64,000 nucleotides of DNA from an uncultured Shewanella sp. GTDB taxonomy: Bacteria > Pseudomonadota > Gammaproteobacteria > Enterobacterales > Shewanellaceae. A model generated the notes under the pieces. It did no database searches and was not told where the DNA came from. It worked only from the letters and a program-made list of their open reading frames with translations. The stretch spans positions 1-64,000 of the forward strand of contig NZ_CANLKR010000007.1 in NCBI RefSeq assembly GCF_947491715.1. Reading direction: 5' to 3'. Positions 22,779 through 34,445 of this stretch are shown here, piece by piece; position 1 is the stretch's first letter; the number at the start of each line of letters is the position of its first letter. A program made the translations under genes and the position numbers.

Positions 22779-24119
22779 CTACAATTGATAACTCAACTGT
22801 AAGCCGACTAACCATACATTGCCACTCGCTTCAGCTTGATAATTTATCTGCGCTAAATTCAATAACGTCATTTGTTCATTGATAGGTGCATCACCTATCG
22901 CTTTAATATAAGTCGCTGCAAAATCAATGGCTAGCTTAGGTGTCAGTTGATATTCAGTACCCGCACTAAACCATAATCTATTTGAATCAGGAATGGTAGC
23001 AGTGCGATATTCATCTTCCACAGCCGTTTTATCTAGCGCCACTCCTGTCCGTAAAGACCAGCTATTGCTTATCTGATAAGCACTGCCTAAAGCAAAACGC
23101 CAATTATCTTTAAAATTCTCCTCCTTGACCAAATCCGAGTTTAACTGCCCTACAGGCTTAATATCATTGGGAAAATAAGCCACTAATTCATCAAATACCT
23201 TCCATTGCGTCCAATTAATGCTTGCCTGTAAGCTCCAATTCTCACTGAGCTGATGATTTGATGCCAGCTCTGCCGTTGCGGGTAATTCTAATGGTAAATA
23301 CCCTTCAATGTTAACGGGTTGCCCACCGGTATAACTCAATCCTGATGCTTGGCCCTTCAATTCCAAGTCAACACTGCTGTGATAAGCAATTCCTAACCGA
23401 TGATCGGCATTAAGCTGCCAACTCGCCCCGACTTTCCACCCGTAACCAATATCATCACCTTCCATGCCCTTAAGCTCAGTACCCGCGGCAGGTATTTGCT
23501 CACGGATACTATCAGATAAAGGTAATGCTCCCATCCAAGAGGGTGTCGATGCACTGATTTTCCCTTCGCCATAGACGAGACGTAAGCCTGCACCAACACT
23601 GATTGATTCATTGACTTTATAAGCAATATTAGGGTTCACTTCTAAAGTCGTAATCGATGTTTCACTACCAAAAAGCGCGGCATTATGATCGACCGATACT
23701 TGCGTTTTTAATCCATAATTTGAGTTAATCGCAATGCCAAATACCCAATTATCATTCAATTGGCTTGATAAGTAGAAGTTGGGCACAACGGCATCGTCCG
23801 CAACATCGATGGCATCTGCATTAAACTGATAATGCTCTATGCCTAATGCAGGCGCTGATATGGATATATCCCCTTTCACATCCACATCTGGCATGACATA
23901 AATCGCCCCTACGGACATTTGTGTCCCTTTCAAATAGCTCATCATTGCGGGATTTCGCCCTTGTGTTGAGGCATTATCGGCTGTTGCCGCTGCTCCCGCG
24001 AAAGCACGCGATAGCCCTGATGCTGAATACTCTGCTAATTGAAATCCTGCTGCGTGTACTTGCGTAACAGCCCCTAACATGGCTGAACTCACAGCCAAAG
24101 TTAACATACGCTTCTTCAT
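22779..24119 (-). CDS. FadL/TodX-family outer membrane transport protein
   Basis: Probable 14-strand outer-membrane channel for long-chain fatty acids or other hydrophobic compounds. The 446-aa precursor has a signal peptide (MKKRMLTLAVSSAMLGAVTQ, cleavage probably after HAA), then the family's mature N-terminus AGFQLAEYSASGLSRAFAGA, the conserved NPA of the S3 kink (GRNPAMMSY), and alternating beta strands ending in an aromatic-rich C-terminus (WLVGLQLSYQL). It is a single gene with long non-coding flanks. The substrate cannot be read from the sequence. Confidence 0.9.
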   Translation of the reverse strand: MKKRMLTLAVSSAMLGAVTQVHAAGFQLAEYSASGLSRAFAGAAATADNASTQGRNPAMMSYLKGTQMSVGAIYVMPDVDVKGDISISAPALGIEHYQFNADAIDVADDAVVPNFYLSSQLNDNWVFGIAINSNYGLKTQVSVDHNAALFGSETSITTLEVNPNIAYKVNESISVGAGLRLVYGEGKISASTPSWMGALPLSDSIREQIPAAGTELKGMEGDDIGYGWKVGASWQLNADHRLGIAYHSSVDLELKGQASGLSYTGGQPVNIEGYLPLELPATAELASNHQLSENWSLQASINWTQWKVFDELVAYFPNDIKPVGQLNSDLVKEENFKDNWRFALGSAYQISNSWSLRTGVALDKTAVEDEYRTATIPDSNRLWFSAGTEYQLTPKLAIDFAATYIKAIGDAPINEQMTLLNLAQINYQAEASGNVWLVGLQLSYQL

Positions 24120-24645
24120 TGCGACTCTCTACTTTAATAATAACGTGATCAAAGATTTAGAGCAAAAGCTCCATTTAATATGAGAGCGCAGTGTACTGAC
24201 AGAAAAAGACTTTACAAGTTTGATAATAAAAACAGCATAAAAAACCACAAAAAACCCAATACACAAACAAAAAGTCAACTTGTCATAGCGAATTAGGCTT
24301 AAGTTGGTAAAAATAGGGGGCTCGATGGCTATGTCGTGATATCAATCTAAAAAACAAATACATTTAAGATCCATATGGATAGGAATAACAGTTTGGCAGT
24401 ACAAGTGTAAACTTAAGAAACAAGCCATCATCAGTATAAATCACTACTAAAGAATTAAAAGGACTTCTTTTGGCGGGGTTGTTTTTATTTGTTCATTTAA
24501 AACAATTAGTTACCTTGCATAGATTTTAATCTGTTCAGCAAAAAAGTACATTGCAACTGAGCTAAATGATGATGTCAAAAATGTTGTGACAAGTGTACGC
24601 TAAAAGATCCTTTACTCTTCCAACATACTTGATGATGTCAATAAT
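24120..24645. other. Gene-free stretch upstream of the fadL-type gene
   Basis: AT-rich region that must contain the promoter of the minus-strand FadL-type gene; no single promoter stands out. No ORF or RNA gene is recognised. Confidence 0.5.
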
Positions 24646-24683
24646 GATCCCGTGTATCACCTGGATAGTAAATACACGGGATC
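24646..24683 (-). terminator. Hairpin at the end of the leuABCD operon
   Basis: Perfect 12-bp stem GATCCCGTGTAT / ATACACGGGATC with a 14-nt loop, 12 nt beyond the leuD stop codon. On the minus strand it is not followed by a clear U-run, so it may act as an RNA-stabilising hairpin as much as a terminator. Confidence 0.55.
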
Positions 24684-24694
24684 CACTCAATTAA

Positions 24695-25309
24695 TTAACC
24701 GACTTTATGTAACCAATCAGGTAACTTATCTTCATGAGCTTCAATGTGATCAAGCTCTGATAACGTTAATCCAATGGAATCTAAACCATGCAATAAGTTG
24801 TGACGAGAAGCACTGTTAATTTCAAAGTTAAAAATAGCGCCTTTAGGTGACGTGACCGTGAGTTTTTCTAAATCAACCGATACATCTCCTCCCTCCACTT
24901 CTTCTATTTCATCCATTAACTGCTGAACTTGTGCGGCTGTTAATTTAACCGGTAACAAACCATTATTGATTGAATTACCATAAAAAATATCAGCAAAACT
25001 GGGTGCAATAATGACTTTGAGACCAAAGTCAGCCAACGCCCAAGGCGCATGTTCACGGCTAGAGCCGCAACCAAAATTCTCCTGAGCAACAAGCACAGAT
25101 GCACCATGATAGCGAGGATGATTTAGCGTAAAATCAGGATCATGTTCCTCACCTGCATCATCTAAATAACGCCAATCATGAAATAAATGGACGCCAAAGC
25201 CTTCTCTCGTCACTTTAGACAAAAACTGTTTTGGAATAATTTGATCCGTATCGATATTCGCACTATCGATCATGACGGCTAAACCCGTATGTACTGTAAA
25301 AGGTTCCAT
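24695..25309 (-). CDS. leuD: 3-isopropylmalate dehydratase small subunit LeuD
   Basis: Small (swivel-domain) subunit of the isopropylmalate isomerase in leucine synthesis. The product from the ATG at 25309 is 204 aa and reads [30 protein letters not shown], with the [14 protein letters not shown] substrate-binding block. AAGGGG lies upstream of this ATG; the ORF extension to 25357 overlaps leuC and is unlikely. It works as a complex with LeuC. Confidence 0.96.
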   Translation of the reverse strand: MEPFTVHTGLAVMIDSANIDTDQIIPKQFLSKVTREGFGVHLFHDWRYLDDAGEEHDPDFTLNHPRYHGASVLVAQENFGCGSSREHAPWALADFGLKVIIAPSFADIFYGNSINNGLLPVKLTAAQVQQLMDEIEEVEGGDVSVDLEKLTVTSPKGAIFNFEINSASRHNLLHGLDSIGLTLSELDHIEAHEDKLPDWLHKVG

Positions 25310-25319
25310 GGTTTTCCCC

Positions 25320-26719
25320 TTAAAATGGATAGCGAATATCAACAAAATGGCCCGCAATTGCAGCAGCTGATGCCATTGCCGGACTGACTAGATGAGTGCG
25401 ACTGCCTCGCCCTTGACGACCTTCAAAGTTACGATTACTGGTTGATGCACAGCGATCGCCCACTTCCAATCTATCATCATTCATGGCAAGGCACATAGAG
25501 CAGCCCGGTAAACGCCACTCAAAACCCGCATCAATAAAGATTTTATCTAATCCTTCCATTTCAGCTTGCTCTTTCACAAGACCCGATCCCGGTACCACAA
25601 TCGCCGTCACGCCATTGGCCACTGTACGCCCTTTAGCATGTACGGCCGCCGCCCGTAAATCTTCAATTCGAGAGTTAGTACAAGAACCAATAAAGACTTT
25701 ATTAATGCTGACGTCTGTCATTTTCGTGCCAGCCTTAAGATCAATATAATTTAACGCTTTTTCGATGCTGTCTCGAACCGTAGGATTAGGCTCGTCCTCT
25801 GGCGCAGGCACGGGCTGATCGATAGCCACCACCTGACCGGGATTCGTTCCCCAAGTTAATTGTGGTGCAATTTGCGCAGCATCCAAAATCACTTCAGCAT
25901 CAAATACGGCATCATCATCGGTCTTTAATTCTTTCCAATGACTCACGGCTTCATCCCAAGCCTCACCTTTAGGGGCAAATTCTCTGCCTTTTAGGTATTC
26001 AAATGTCGTCTCATCAGGCGCAATCATGCCCGCCTTAGCACCCATTTCAATCGCCATATTACACACAGTCATACGGCCTTCCATCGATAAAGATTCGATA
26101 GCTTCGCCACAAAACTCAACCACATGGCCCGTACCGCCATCCATACCTGTTTTACCGATAATCGCCAGCACGATATCTTTTGCTGTGATCCCTTCCGCCA
26201 CTTGACCGCGCACTTCAATTTTCATGGTTTTGGCTTTAGTTTGACGTAAGGTTTGCGTCGCCATAACATGCTCAACTTCAGAGGTACCAATACCAAATGC
26301 CAATGCACCAAACGCGCCATGTGTCGCCGTATGAGAATCACCACACACAATGACAGTACCGGGCACAGTAATGCCTAGCTCTGGCCCCATAACATGGACA
26401 ATACCTTGGTTTTTATGAGTAATATCATATAGCTTAACGCCAAACTCTTCACAGTTCTCCTTTAACGTATCCACTTGAATACGCGCCATCGGACTTAAAG
26501 CATCTAAACTTGCACTGCGGGTCGAGGTATTATGATCCATGGTTGCAAAGGTTTTTTCAGGTGCTCTTAACTTACGCCCAGCCACTCTTAAACCGCTAAA
26601 TGCTTGCGGGGAAGTCACCTCATGTACTAAATGTCGTCCGACATAAAGGATCGGTGTTTGGCCTTCAACCTCTCTAACCACATGGCTGTTCCAAACTTTT
26701 TCATACAATGTCTTACCCA

Positions 26720-26720
<1 letters not shown>
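25320..26720 (-). CDS. leuC: 3-isopropylmalate dehydratase large subunit LeuC
   Basis: Aconitase-family catalytic subunit with a [4Fe-4S] cluster. The 466-aa product reads [14 protein letters not shown] at the N-terminus, [37 protein letters not shown] (first cluster cysteine) and [11 protein letters not shown] (two further cluster cysteines), then [20 protein letters not shown]. The ATG at 26720 shares a base with the leuB stop; a GTG one codon upstream is not needed. Confidence 0.97.
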
Positions 26721-27832
<1,112 letters not shown>

Positions 27833-27884
27833 TTACTCTATTTATGGTCTTTGTATGTCGTTCTGTATTAACGATATGTTTTAT

Positions 27885-29453
27885 TTATACTGTGGTAAAA
27901 TCACGATTTTGTTTTCTTTTCTGTTTATGGTCGGCAACCTTATCGGCACGACGTGCCAAATTCATCACATGAATAAGCGCTTGCACCGATGCCTCAACCA
28001 CGTCTGTCGCTAAACCAACACCATGAAAGCGTTGATCATTGTAACTGGCAGTGATATCGACTTGACCTAAAGCATTTTGCCCCTCACCTTTAGCGCTTAA
28101 CTGATAACTGGTAATATCTATTTTGCAATCACTCGCTTGAGATATGGCTTGATAAGCAGCATCCACAGGGCCATTGCCCGTTGCCGTTTTTGTGCTTGTC
28201 TGACCATCAACCCCCAATGTCACCGTTGCACTTGCCTTGCCAGCAACAGAATCAGACTGCACCGCCAATGCCTGCAAAGTAAAATGATCATCTTGTTCAG
28301 CTTGCGCCTCTATAAAAACAAGTGCCTCAAGATCATAATCAAAAACTTGACCTTTTTTATCCGCTAAATCTAGGAAGGCATCATAAAGAACATCCATATC
28401 ATAATCTTGATCGCTATAGCCCATTTCCATCATGCGATGTTTAATGACATGCCTACCCGATCGAGACGTCATGTTCAAATTATTGCGATTTAAACCAATA
28501 CTTTCAGGCGTCATAATTTCATAGGTATTTTGTGATTTCAGCATACCGTCTTGATGTATACCCGATGAATGAGTAAAGGCATTCGATCCAACAATCGCTT
28601 TATTGGCTTGCACTGGCATGTTACATAAATTACTGACTAATGCCGAAGTACGGTGTATTTCTTTTGCATTAATACCCGTTTCAAGACCAAGTTCACTCTT
28701 GCGAGTTTCCAAAATCATCGCAATTTCTTCTAAAGAGCAGTTACCTGCCCGCTCGCCAATACCGTTAACGGTACATTCAATTTGACGCGCTCCGTGCTGC
28801 ACAGCAGTAATCGAATTGGCAACAGATAAACCTAAATCATCGTGGCAATGAACAGAAATAACAGCTTGATCAATATTAGGGACGCGATTGAATAATGTTT
28901 GAATAATGCTGCCAAATTCGCTCGGTAAGGTATAACCCACTGTATCAGGGATATTAATGGTTCGCGCTCCGGCTTTGATTGCTTGCTCTACCATACGGCA
29001 TAAATCGTCTATGGGTGTGCGGCCAGCATCTTCACATGAAAACTCAACATCATCAGTAAAACGGCGAGCATATTTCACCGCCCCCACAGCCATATCCAAT
29101 ACTTGATCGAAAGAGCGCTTTAGTTTGCTTTCAACATGGATGGTAGAGGTTGAAATAAAGGTATGAATTCTAAATTGTTCAGCAACCGATAATGCCTGAG
29201 CTGCCGCATCGATATCTTTTTCTAACGCTCGAGACAAGGCACACACTCGACTGTTTTTCACTGTATTAGCGATCGTTTGAACCGACTGGAAATCCCCCGG
29301 TGACGACACAGGAAATCCCACCTCCATCACATCAACACCAAGTCGTTCGAGTGCTAACGCGATTTGCAGCTTCTCTTTTACTGTTAAACTTGCCGCTAAA
29401 GCTTGTTCACCATCACGTAGTGTGGTGTCAAATATCATCACTCGGTTAGACAT
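27885..29453 (-). CDS. leuA: 2-isopropylmalate synthase LeuA
   Basis: First committed enzyme of leucine synthesis, condensing acetyl-CoA with 2-oxoisovalerate. The 522-aa product begins [20 protein letters not shown], has the metal-site [28 protein letters not shown], and the C-terminal allosteric domain (about 390-505) that binds leucine. I start at the ATG at 29453 with GGAG eight bases upstream; the ORF extends to 29495 without a better site. The C-terminus ([10 protein letters not shown]) is slightly longer and more basic than expected. Confidence 0.97.
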   Translation of the reverse strand: MSNRVMIFDTTLRDGEQALAASLTVKEKLQIALALERLGVDVMEVGFPVSSPGDFQSVQTIANTVKNSRVCALSRALEKDIDAAAQALSVAEQFRIHTFISTSTIHVESKLKRSFDQVLDMAVGAVKYARRFTDDVEFSCEDAGRTPIDDLCRMVEQAIKAGARTINIPDTVGYTLPSEFGSIIQTLFNRVPNIDQAVISVHCHDDLGLSVANSITAVQHGARQIECTVNGIGERAGNCSLEEIAMILETRKSELGLETGINAKEIHRTSALVSNLCNMPVQANKAIVGSNAFTHSSGIHQDGMLKSQNTYEIMTPESIGLNRNNLNMTSRSGRHVIKHRMMEMGYSDQDYDMDVLYDAFLDLADKKGQVFDYDLEALVFIEAQAEQDDHFTLQALAVQSDSVAGKASATVTLGVDGQTSTKTATGNGPVDAAYQAISQASDCKIDITSYQLSAKGEGQNALGQVDITASYNDQRFHGVGLATDVVEASVQALIHVMNLARRADKVADHKQKRKQNRDFTTV

Positions 29454-29522
29454 CTTCATTTCTCCATCGAAAATTTCATTCGATTTATCGGCCACTCAAT
29501 CAATTGAGCACATTTAAATAGC

Positions 29523-29549
29523 AAAAACCCCGCGACTGTAAGCGCGGGG
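29523..29549 (-). terminator. leu operon attenuator (intrinsic terminator)
   Basis: On the minus strand a 7-bp GC stem (CCCCGCG / CGCGGGG, loop of 8) is followed directly by TTTTT. It lies between the leucine-rich leader peptide stop (29591) and the leuA start (29453), where it can terminate transcription when leucyl-tRNA is plentiful. Confidence 0.85.
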
Positions 29550-29590
29550 TTTGTGAATGTTGTTCTATGCTACCTAGCATTTATGCAACA

Positions 29591-29659
29591 CTAACGCCTC
29601 CGCGCAATATCTGCGAGAATGAGGAGGAGGTTAAGAAGCGCATAAAATGGGTTCATCAT
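29591..29659 (-). CDS. leuL: leu operon leader peptide
   Basis: A 22-codon ORF reading MMNPFYALLNLLLILADIA followed by three arginines; six leucines fall within residues 8-15, three of them consecutive CTC codons. It is followed 40 nt later by the GC-rich attenuator hairpin and then by leuA. Ribosome stalling at the leucine codons when charged tRNA-Leu is scarce would prevent terminator formation. Either of two adjacent ATG codons (29659, 29656) may be the start. The peptide itself has no other expected role. Confidence 0.85.
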   Translation of the reverse strand: MMNPFYALLNLLLILADIARRR

Positions 29660-29998
29660 TATTTATTCAAAAATCCTAGATAACTATATACTCAATTCAG
29701 TATTCTATTATGGGTCAAATTTATCGCCATAGCTATTTTTTAACCCGTTAGCAGGCTAGTGTCAACTGCATTTTTTTTCATGACTATCAGGTCATACCAG
29801 AATAAAAATCGCCGTAAAATAACATTAAAGTAAAACGTCACAACCATTAACATTGTTTACATTTTAACCTCATTTAGTTTAAACCTAATTGCTTTAAAAT
29901 ACTTCATTTTGAATTACTTGATTTTTTATGCGTTTTTTATATAAAAAGCGTTATAATTTGCTCCAAATAGGATTGTATTTATTCAAATAAGAGTAGGC
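29660..29998. other. Intergenic region between leuL and the TPR gene
   Basis: Very AT-rich divergent promoter region for the leu operon (minus) and the TPR protein (plus). No promoter is clear-cut and no RNA gene is seen. Confidence 0.5.
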
Positions 29999-31843
29999 GT
30001 GTTAAAAATGGACTTTCGTTGTATTTTATTTAGTCTCATATTTTGGCTTACTCCCATTGAATTAAGTTGTGAAGAGCGAAGTGAGCCAAACCGCGGCGTG
30101 TTATCTCCTCAACCAAAACAGATCATAAAAACCATCAACACTTTCTTGAAAAATAAGCCTGAGGAACCGCTCAATCGCTTTAATACCTTACTATACCAAT
30201 ACCCAAATCAAGTCTTAGCAACAATCAAACATTTAGAAAAGAAAGTCAGTGCCAATAGCCTTTCAGAGAAGGTCCAACTTCGAATTAATTTACTGAAATG
30301 CAATGCTTACTTACAAATAGGCGAAAATGAAGCCGCATTGAATTTAGCTAAGCGCAGCCAAGCAAAAATTAAAACCCATAAAAATGAGCAAGCTAAACCT
30401 TATTTTATGCTATGTATGGCTGAAGCCTACGCCAACCTCAATAATATTCAGCAAGCCTTGCCTTTACTCTATTCAGCCATCACTTTAGCCCAACAAAGTG
30501 AGCACCCCCAAGCCCTTATTTCTGGTCTTTGGCTAAGGAGTCAACTCGATACTCGCATTGAAAATTACGACCCAGCAAAGGATGATTTAACCCTCGCACT
30601 GGATCTTTATTCTGAAGTTGATCGGCAGCAAAGCCCATGGAGTTGGCCACCGAAAGCATATCTGTACGCCAGCATGGGCAAGCTACAGCAAAAAACTGGC
30701 AATACGGAAAAAGCTGAAATGTTCATGCAATATGCATTCAATAGCCCAAATGTAACTGGAAAAATTGCACTTAATCTCGCTCTAGACATGGCCAAAATCG
30801 CATTGGAAAATAAGCAAACCGAAAAACGTAAAAATGCATTAAAACAAGCAAGACTATTATTACCAGAACTCGGTAGTGAACTCGAACTGGCTTATGCCTA
30901 TAGTAAAATTGCTTATATCGATTTTCATACTCGTCGTTTTGACAGTGCAACTCAGCTACTCAATTTAAGCATAAGAACCTTTAGCCATCAGCAAAAAGTC
31001 ATTGAAAATATGCGAGCAAAGTGTTTATTAGCCCAGGTCAAACTCACACGTGGGATCAAAAGTGAAGGCGTCAAATTAATGCTGGAGGCCATTAATATGG
31101 GTTTGCAACATCAATTTTATCAAGATCTAGAACAAGCTTACCGAGTACTCAGTCAATATTATGCTGAAAATGGACATTATCAACAGGCATTCCATTACCA
31201 AGAGCGGCGCTTTGAAACCCAAAAAAATGAAAATGACTATATTAAGCGCATTTGGTTATTACAACTTAAAGTCGACGCTAGCCGCCAAGAGGTGATCAAC
31301 GCGAATAAAGGACCACAACCTACAAAATACTTGGGGGCTCACTTCATATTGCCTCAAGCAGGTTATATTCTCGCAGCCCTCATTTTATTGGTATTACTGA
31401 TGATCATGTTATTTAGATATTTGTCAAAAGTGCAGTATACCGTTCAAGCCTCTCGCTCTTTAGATGACTCTCAAACTGAGTTATCTGTAATGGAGCAAAT
31501 ATTTATGACAAGTAAACAAGATAATACCCCTTTATCTGTATTGTTGTTTAATGCTAGTCATATCCACCAACACCAAGCTTCCCATCTCGTCACAACATTA
31601 AAGAGTACTCTAAGAGAGCAAGATGAAGTGCTTCAAACCAATCATCAGGTACTCATTTTGTTACCCCATACTTCAGAAAATGGAGCGAACAATGTGATCC
31701 AGCAGCTCACGCTTATCCTCACGCCTTGGCAAAGCCCTTACAAGGTCAGCATCGGCCTCAGTACTATGCAGCAATTTGATGACTTAGAGTCAATGATAAA
31801 ACGCGCAAGCATTAATCTACTCAGTAAAATAAAATCCAATTAA
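29999..31843 (+). CDS. TPR sensor-like membrane protein with degenerate GGDEF-type C-terminus
   Basis: The 614-aa product has an N-terminal signal or anchor (FSLIFWLTPIELSC), about 400 residues of TPR-like helical repeats (for example ALNLAKRSQAKI, LPLLYSAITLAQQ, YYAENGHYQQAFHYQERRF), a transmembrane helix at about 450-470 (YILAALILLVLLMIMLF), and a cytoplasmic domain of about 125 aa. This domain follows the diguanylate cyclase pattern (PLSVLLFNASHI, LREQDEVLQTNHQVLILLPHT, KVSIGLS, LIKRAS-like ending), but the GGDEF/GGEEF signature is absent, the position reading TNHQVLILL. It therefore cannot be an active cyclase of the usual type. The start may be the GTG at 29999 or the ATG at 30008. Confidence 0.75.
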   Translation: MLKMDFRCILFSLIFWLTPIELSCEERSEPNRGVLSPQPKQIIKTINTFLKNKPEEPLNRFNTLLYQYPNQVLATIKHLEKKVSANSLSEKVQLRINLLKCNAYLQIGENEAALNLAKRSQAKIKTHKNEQAKPYFMLCMAEAYANLNNIQQALPLLYSAITLAQQSEHPQALISGLWLRSQLDTRIENYDPAKDDLTLALDLYSEVDRQQSPWSWPPKAYLYASMGKLQQKTGNTEKAEMFMQYAFNSPNVTGKIALNLALDMAKIALENKQTEKRKNALKQARLLLPELGSELELAYAYSKIAYIDFHTRRFDSATQLLNLSIRTFSHQQKVIENMRAKCLLAQVKLTRGIKSEGVKLMLEAINMGLQHQFYQDLEQAYRVLSQYYAENGHYQQAFHYQERRFETQKNENDYIKRIWLLQLKVDASRQEVINANKGPQPTKYLGAHFILPQAGYILAALILLVLLMIMLFRYLSKVQYTVQASRSLDDSQTELSVMEQIFMTSKQDNTPLSVLLFNASHIHQHQASHLVTTLKSTLREQDEVLQTNHQVLILLPHTSENGANNVIQQLTLILTPWQSPYKVSIGLSTMQQFDDLESMIKRASINLLSKIKSN

Positions 31844-31858
31844 TGCTGCGATAAGTGA

Positions 31859-33682
31859 CTAAGAGTGCGTCAAATATTGGGTGATTTCGTCTAAAAACTC
31901 CCCACCAAAGCGCTCAAGCTTACGCTCCCCAACACCATTCACCGCCAGTAACTCCCCAGGACTGGTTGGTAAAATAGCCGCCATTTCGGCTAACGTGGCA
32001 TCATTAAAAACTAAATACGGAGGGACATCGAGTTCTTCCGCCAGCGTTCGGCGTAACAATTTTAATTTGGCAAATAATTTCCGATCGTAATCAAAACGAG
32101 TTTTACTACTCGTACTTCGCCGCTTAATACTGGGCAATACTCTTCTGGGTTCAGCCAGCTCTAATGACACTTCGCCTTTCAATACCGCTCTTGCCGATGG
32201 GTTTAACGTGACAGATGACCCACGAGTAATATCTTGACTGGCTAAGCCCAAATGAATAAGTTGTCTGGTCACACTCAACCAATACTCATGGCTTTTGTCT
32301 TTACCGACTCCCCAGGTCGATAATTTATTATGCCCTCTCTCAAGCACATTGGCCGCTTTTGAACCCCGTAACACATCAATAAGGTGATTCACCCCAAAAC
32401 CTTGCTTCAATCGATAAATACAAGACAGCACTTTTTGGGCATCTTCAATACCGTTATAACGCTTAGGCGGATCGAGACAAATATCGCAGTTACCACAAGG
32501 TTTAAGGGCGCTCTCATCAAAATAATGCAGTAATACCTGTCTTCGACAGGTCTGCGCTTCAGCAAACGCCGCCATAGTATTGAGCTTATGAAATTCCACT
32601 TGTTGCTGAGGGCCCGGTTCTGATTGCTCAATTAAATGCCTAACGCGCCCAATATCATTGGGATCAAACAAGAGCAAGGCTTCAGAATCAAGCCCATCCC
32701 TGCCTGCACGCCCTGTCTCCTGATAATAAGCTTCAACACTTTTCGGAATATCATAATGCACCACATAACGCACATTGGACTTATTAATCCCCATGCCAAA
32801 TGCCACGGTGGCCACCACAATATCCAGCTGATCTTTTAAAAATTTATCTTGAACTGCTGCTCTTTCTTCTTGGGTTTTACCCGCGTGGTAAGCCTCAGCC
32901 TTAAATCCTTGCAAGGTTAATCGCTCCGCCACTTCGTCGACGCGACGTCGGCTACCACAATACACAATGCCGCTGTTCCCTTTTTGTTGCTCAACAAATT
33001 GCCGCAACTGATTTGCCGCACTGAGCTTTTCTGCCACGGTATAACGAATATTAGGTCTGTCAAAACTGGTTAACAGTTTATAGGGTTCAATGGTTAATCG
33101 CTGGCAAATATCATGACGTGTCGCCTGATCTGCAGTCGCCGTTAACGCCATAATAGGCACATGGCTAAAATGTTCACGTAATTGACCCAAAGCTGCATAT
33201 TCAGGCCTAAAATCATGTCCCCATTGAGAAATGCAATGGGCCTCATCTATCGCAAAAAGTGAAACGGTCAATGACTTTAACCGTTCAATAAATCCCCCTT
33301 GCAATAACCTCTCAGGCGACACATAGAGTAACTTCAATTCTCCACTGTGCATCTGTTGCAGCACTTTAGTGCTTTCTTCCCAAGGCAAAGACGAGTTCAA
33401 ATAAGCGGCAGCCACGCCCATTTGGGTGAGACTATCCACCTGATCTTTCATTAATGAAATTAAAGGCGACACCACTAACGTCAGTCCAGGTAACAATAAT
33501 GCGGGTAACTGATAGCACAAACTTTTTCCGCCGCCAGTTGGCATGATCACTAAGCAATCTTGTCCACGACAGATCTGCTCTACTACATCACGTTGTCCGG
33601 TCCGAAAGGCACGATAGCCAAAAACGGATTGAAGACAGGATAAAAATTCATCTGGGGGAGTCTCGAGAAGTGCTTGTTCCAT
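31859..33682 (-). CDS. recQ: ATP-dependent DNA helicase RecQ
   Basis: 3'-5' SF2 helicase of the RecF pathway. The 607-aa protein contains Walker A MPTGGGKSLCYQLPAL, the DEAH box IDEAHCISQWGHDFRPEY, motif VI YYQETGRAGRDG, the RecQ zinc-binding cysteines (CRRQVLLHYF ... CGNCDIC), the winged-helix RQC domain and a C-terminal HRDC domain (about 525-600). It is convergent with the TPR gene (15 bp apart) and divergent from yigI; the recQ-yigI-rarD neighbourhood is also known from E. coli. Confidence 0.97.
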   Translation of the reverse strand: MEQALLETPPDEFLSCLQSVFGYRAFRTGQRDVVEQICRGQDCLVIMPTGGGKSLCYQLPALLLPGLTLVVSPLISLMKDQVDSLTQMGVAAAYLNSSLPWEESTKVLQQMHSGELKLLYVSPERLLQGGFIERLKSLTVSLFAIDEAHCISQWGHDFRPEYAALGQLREHFSHVPIMALTATADQATRHDICQRLTIEPYKLLTSFDRPNIRYTVAEKLSAANQLRQFVEQQKGNSGIVYCGSRRRVDEVAERLTLQGFKAEAYHAGKTQEERAAVQDKFLKDQLDIVVATVAFGMGINKSNVRYVVHYDIPKSVEAYYQETGRAGRDGLDSEALLLFDPNDIGRVRHLIEQSEPGPQQQVEFHKLNTMAAFAEAQTCRRQVLLHYFDESALKPCGNCDICLDPPKRYNGIEDAQKVLSCIYRLKQGFGVNHLIDVLRGSKAANVLERGHNKLSTWGVGKDKSHEYWLSVTRQLIHLGLASQDITRGSSVTLNPSARAVLKGEVSLELAEPRRVLPSIKRRSTSSKTRFDYDRKLFAKLKLLRRTLAEELDVPPYLVFNDATLAEMAAILPTSPGELLAVNGVGERKLERFGGEFLDEITQYLTHS

Positions 33683-33873
33683 GTTCTGCCAACGTCAAAA
33701 AATGAACTGCTCATTCTAATCGAGCAGCCTTCTCTTGTCTCTGCCTGACTTAAAAATTAACGCGAAAAATTCTCCTCATTCTCTTAAGTTTGCTTTACGG
33801 GAGATTAAAAATGTAGACTTTTTACTCTAATTTAGTCATTTTAAATAAACTCGATATGCTCCTAAGGATAACT

Positions 33874-34338
33874 ATGCACTCAGACATTAAAATGGAAACC
33901 TTACGTCAATTGGCTGAAGTGGTCGATACACATATTCCTTTTCACAACTTATTAGGAATGCGAGTCAAAAAATATGACTTAAATGGCCTCGAAATGACCG
34001 TTAATATGCGTACAGACCTTGTCGGTAATATCCATCAAAATATTCTTCATGGGGGCGTCACAGCATCGGTTTTGGATGTAGTCGGCGGCTTTACTGCGTT
34101 TGCGGGACTCGTCGACAGCCGTGACGATTGGAGCATTGATGAACTTAAAAGTCGTGTAAAAACCCTTAGCACTATCGATTTACGCATTGATTATTTGCGT
34201 CCCGGTCGAGGAGAAACCTTTACGGGAACAGGCAGCGTGATACGGGCTGGTAATCGTGTTTCTGTTTGCCGCATGGAATTACACAATGAACAAGGGGATC
34301 ATATTGCCTTTGGTACAGGAACTTACATGGTAGGTTAA
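33874..34338 (+). CDS. yigI: YigI/PaaI-type hotdog-fold acyl-CoA thioesterase
   Basis: A 154-aa single hotdog-domain protein with the PaaI-family block NILHGGVTASVLDVVGGF (the HGG active-site motif) and the substrate-loop RIDYLRPGRGETF. Members hydrolyse medium- or long-chain acyl-CoA thioesters; the substrate of this one is not evident. The ATG at 33874 (MHSDIKMETL) is preceded by AAGGA; the ORF start at 33856 has none. Gene length and position between recQ and rarD match E. coli yigI. Confidence 0.88.
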   Translation: MHSDIKMETLRQLAEVVDTHIPFHNLLGMRVKKYDLNGLEMTVNMRTDLVGNIHQNILHGGVTASVLDVVGGFTAFAGLVDSRDDWSIDELKSRVKTLSTIDLRIDYLRPGRGETFTGTGSVIRAGNRVSVCRMELHNEQGDHIAFGTGTYMVG

Positions 34339-34445
34339 TTGCTTGCTCAACAGATAAAACACATAGAATAAACTCAGTAATTGATTGAGTTAACGGCAAT
34401 AGAGGCATACAATCTGCGCCTCTGTTATTATTCTGGTTAAATATT

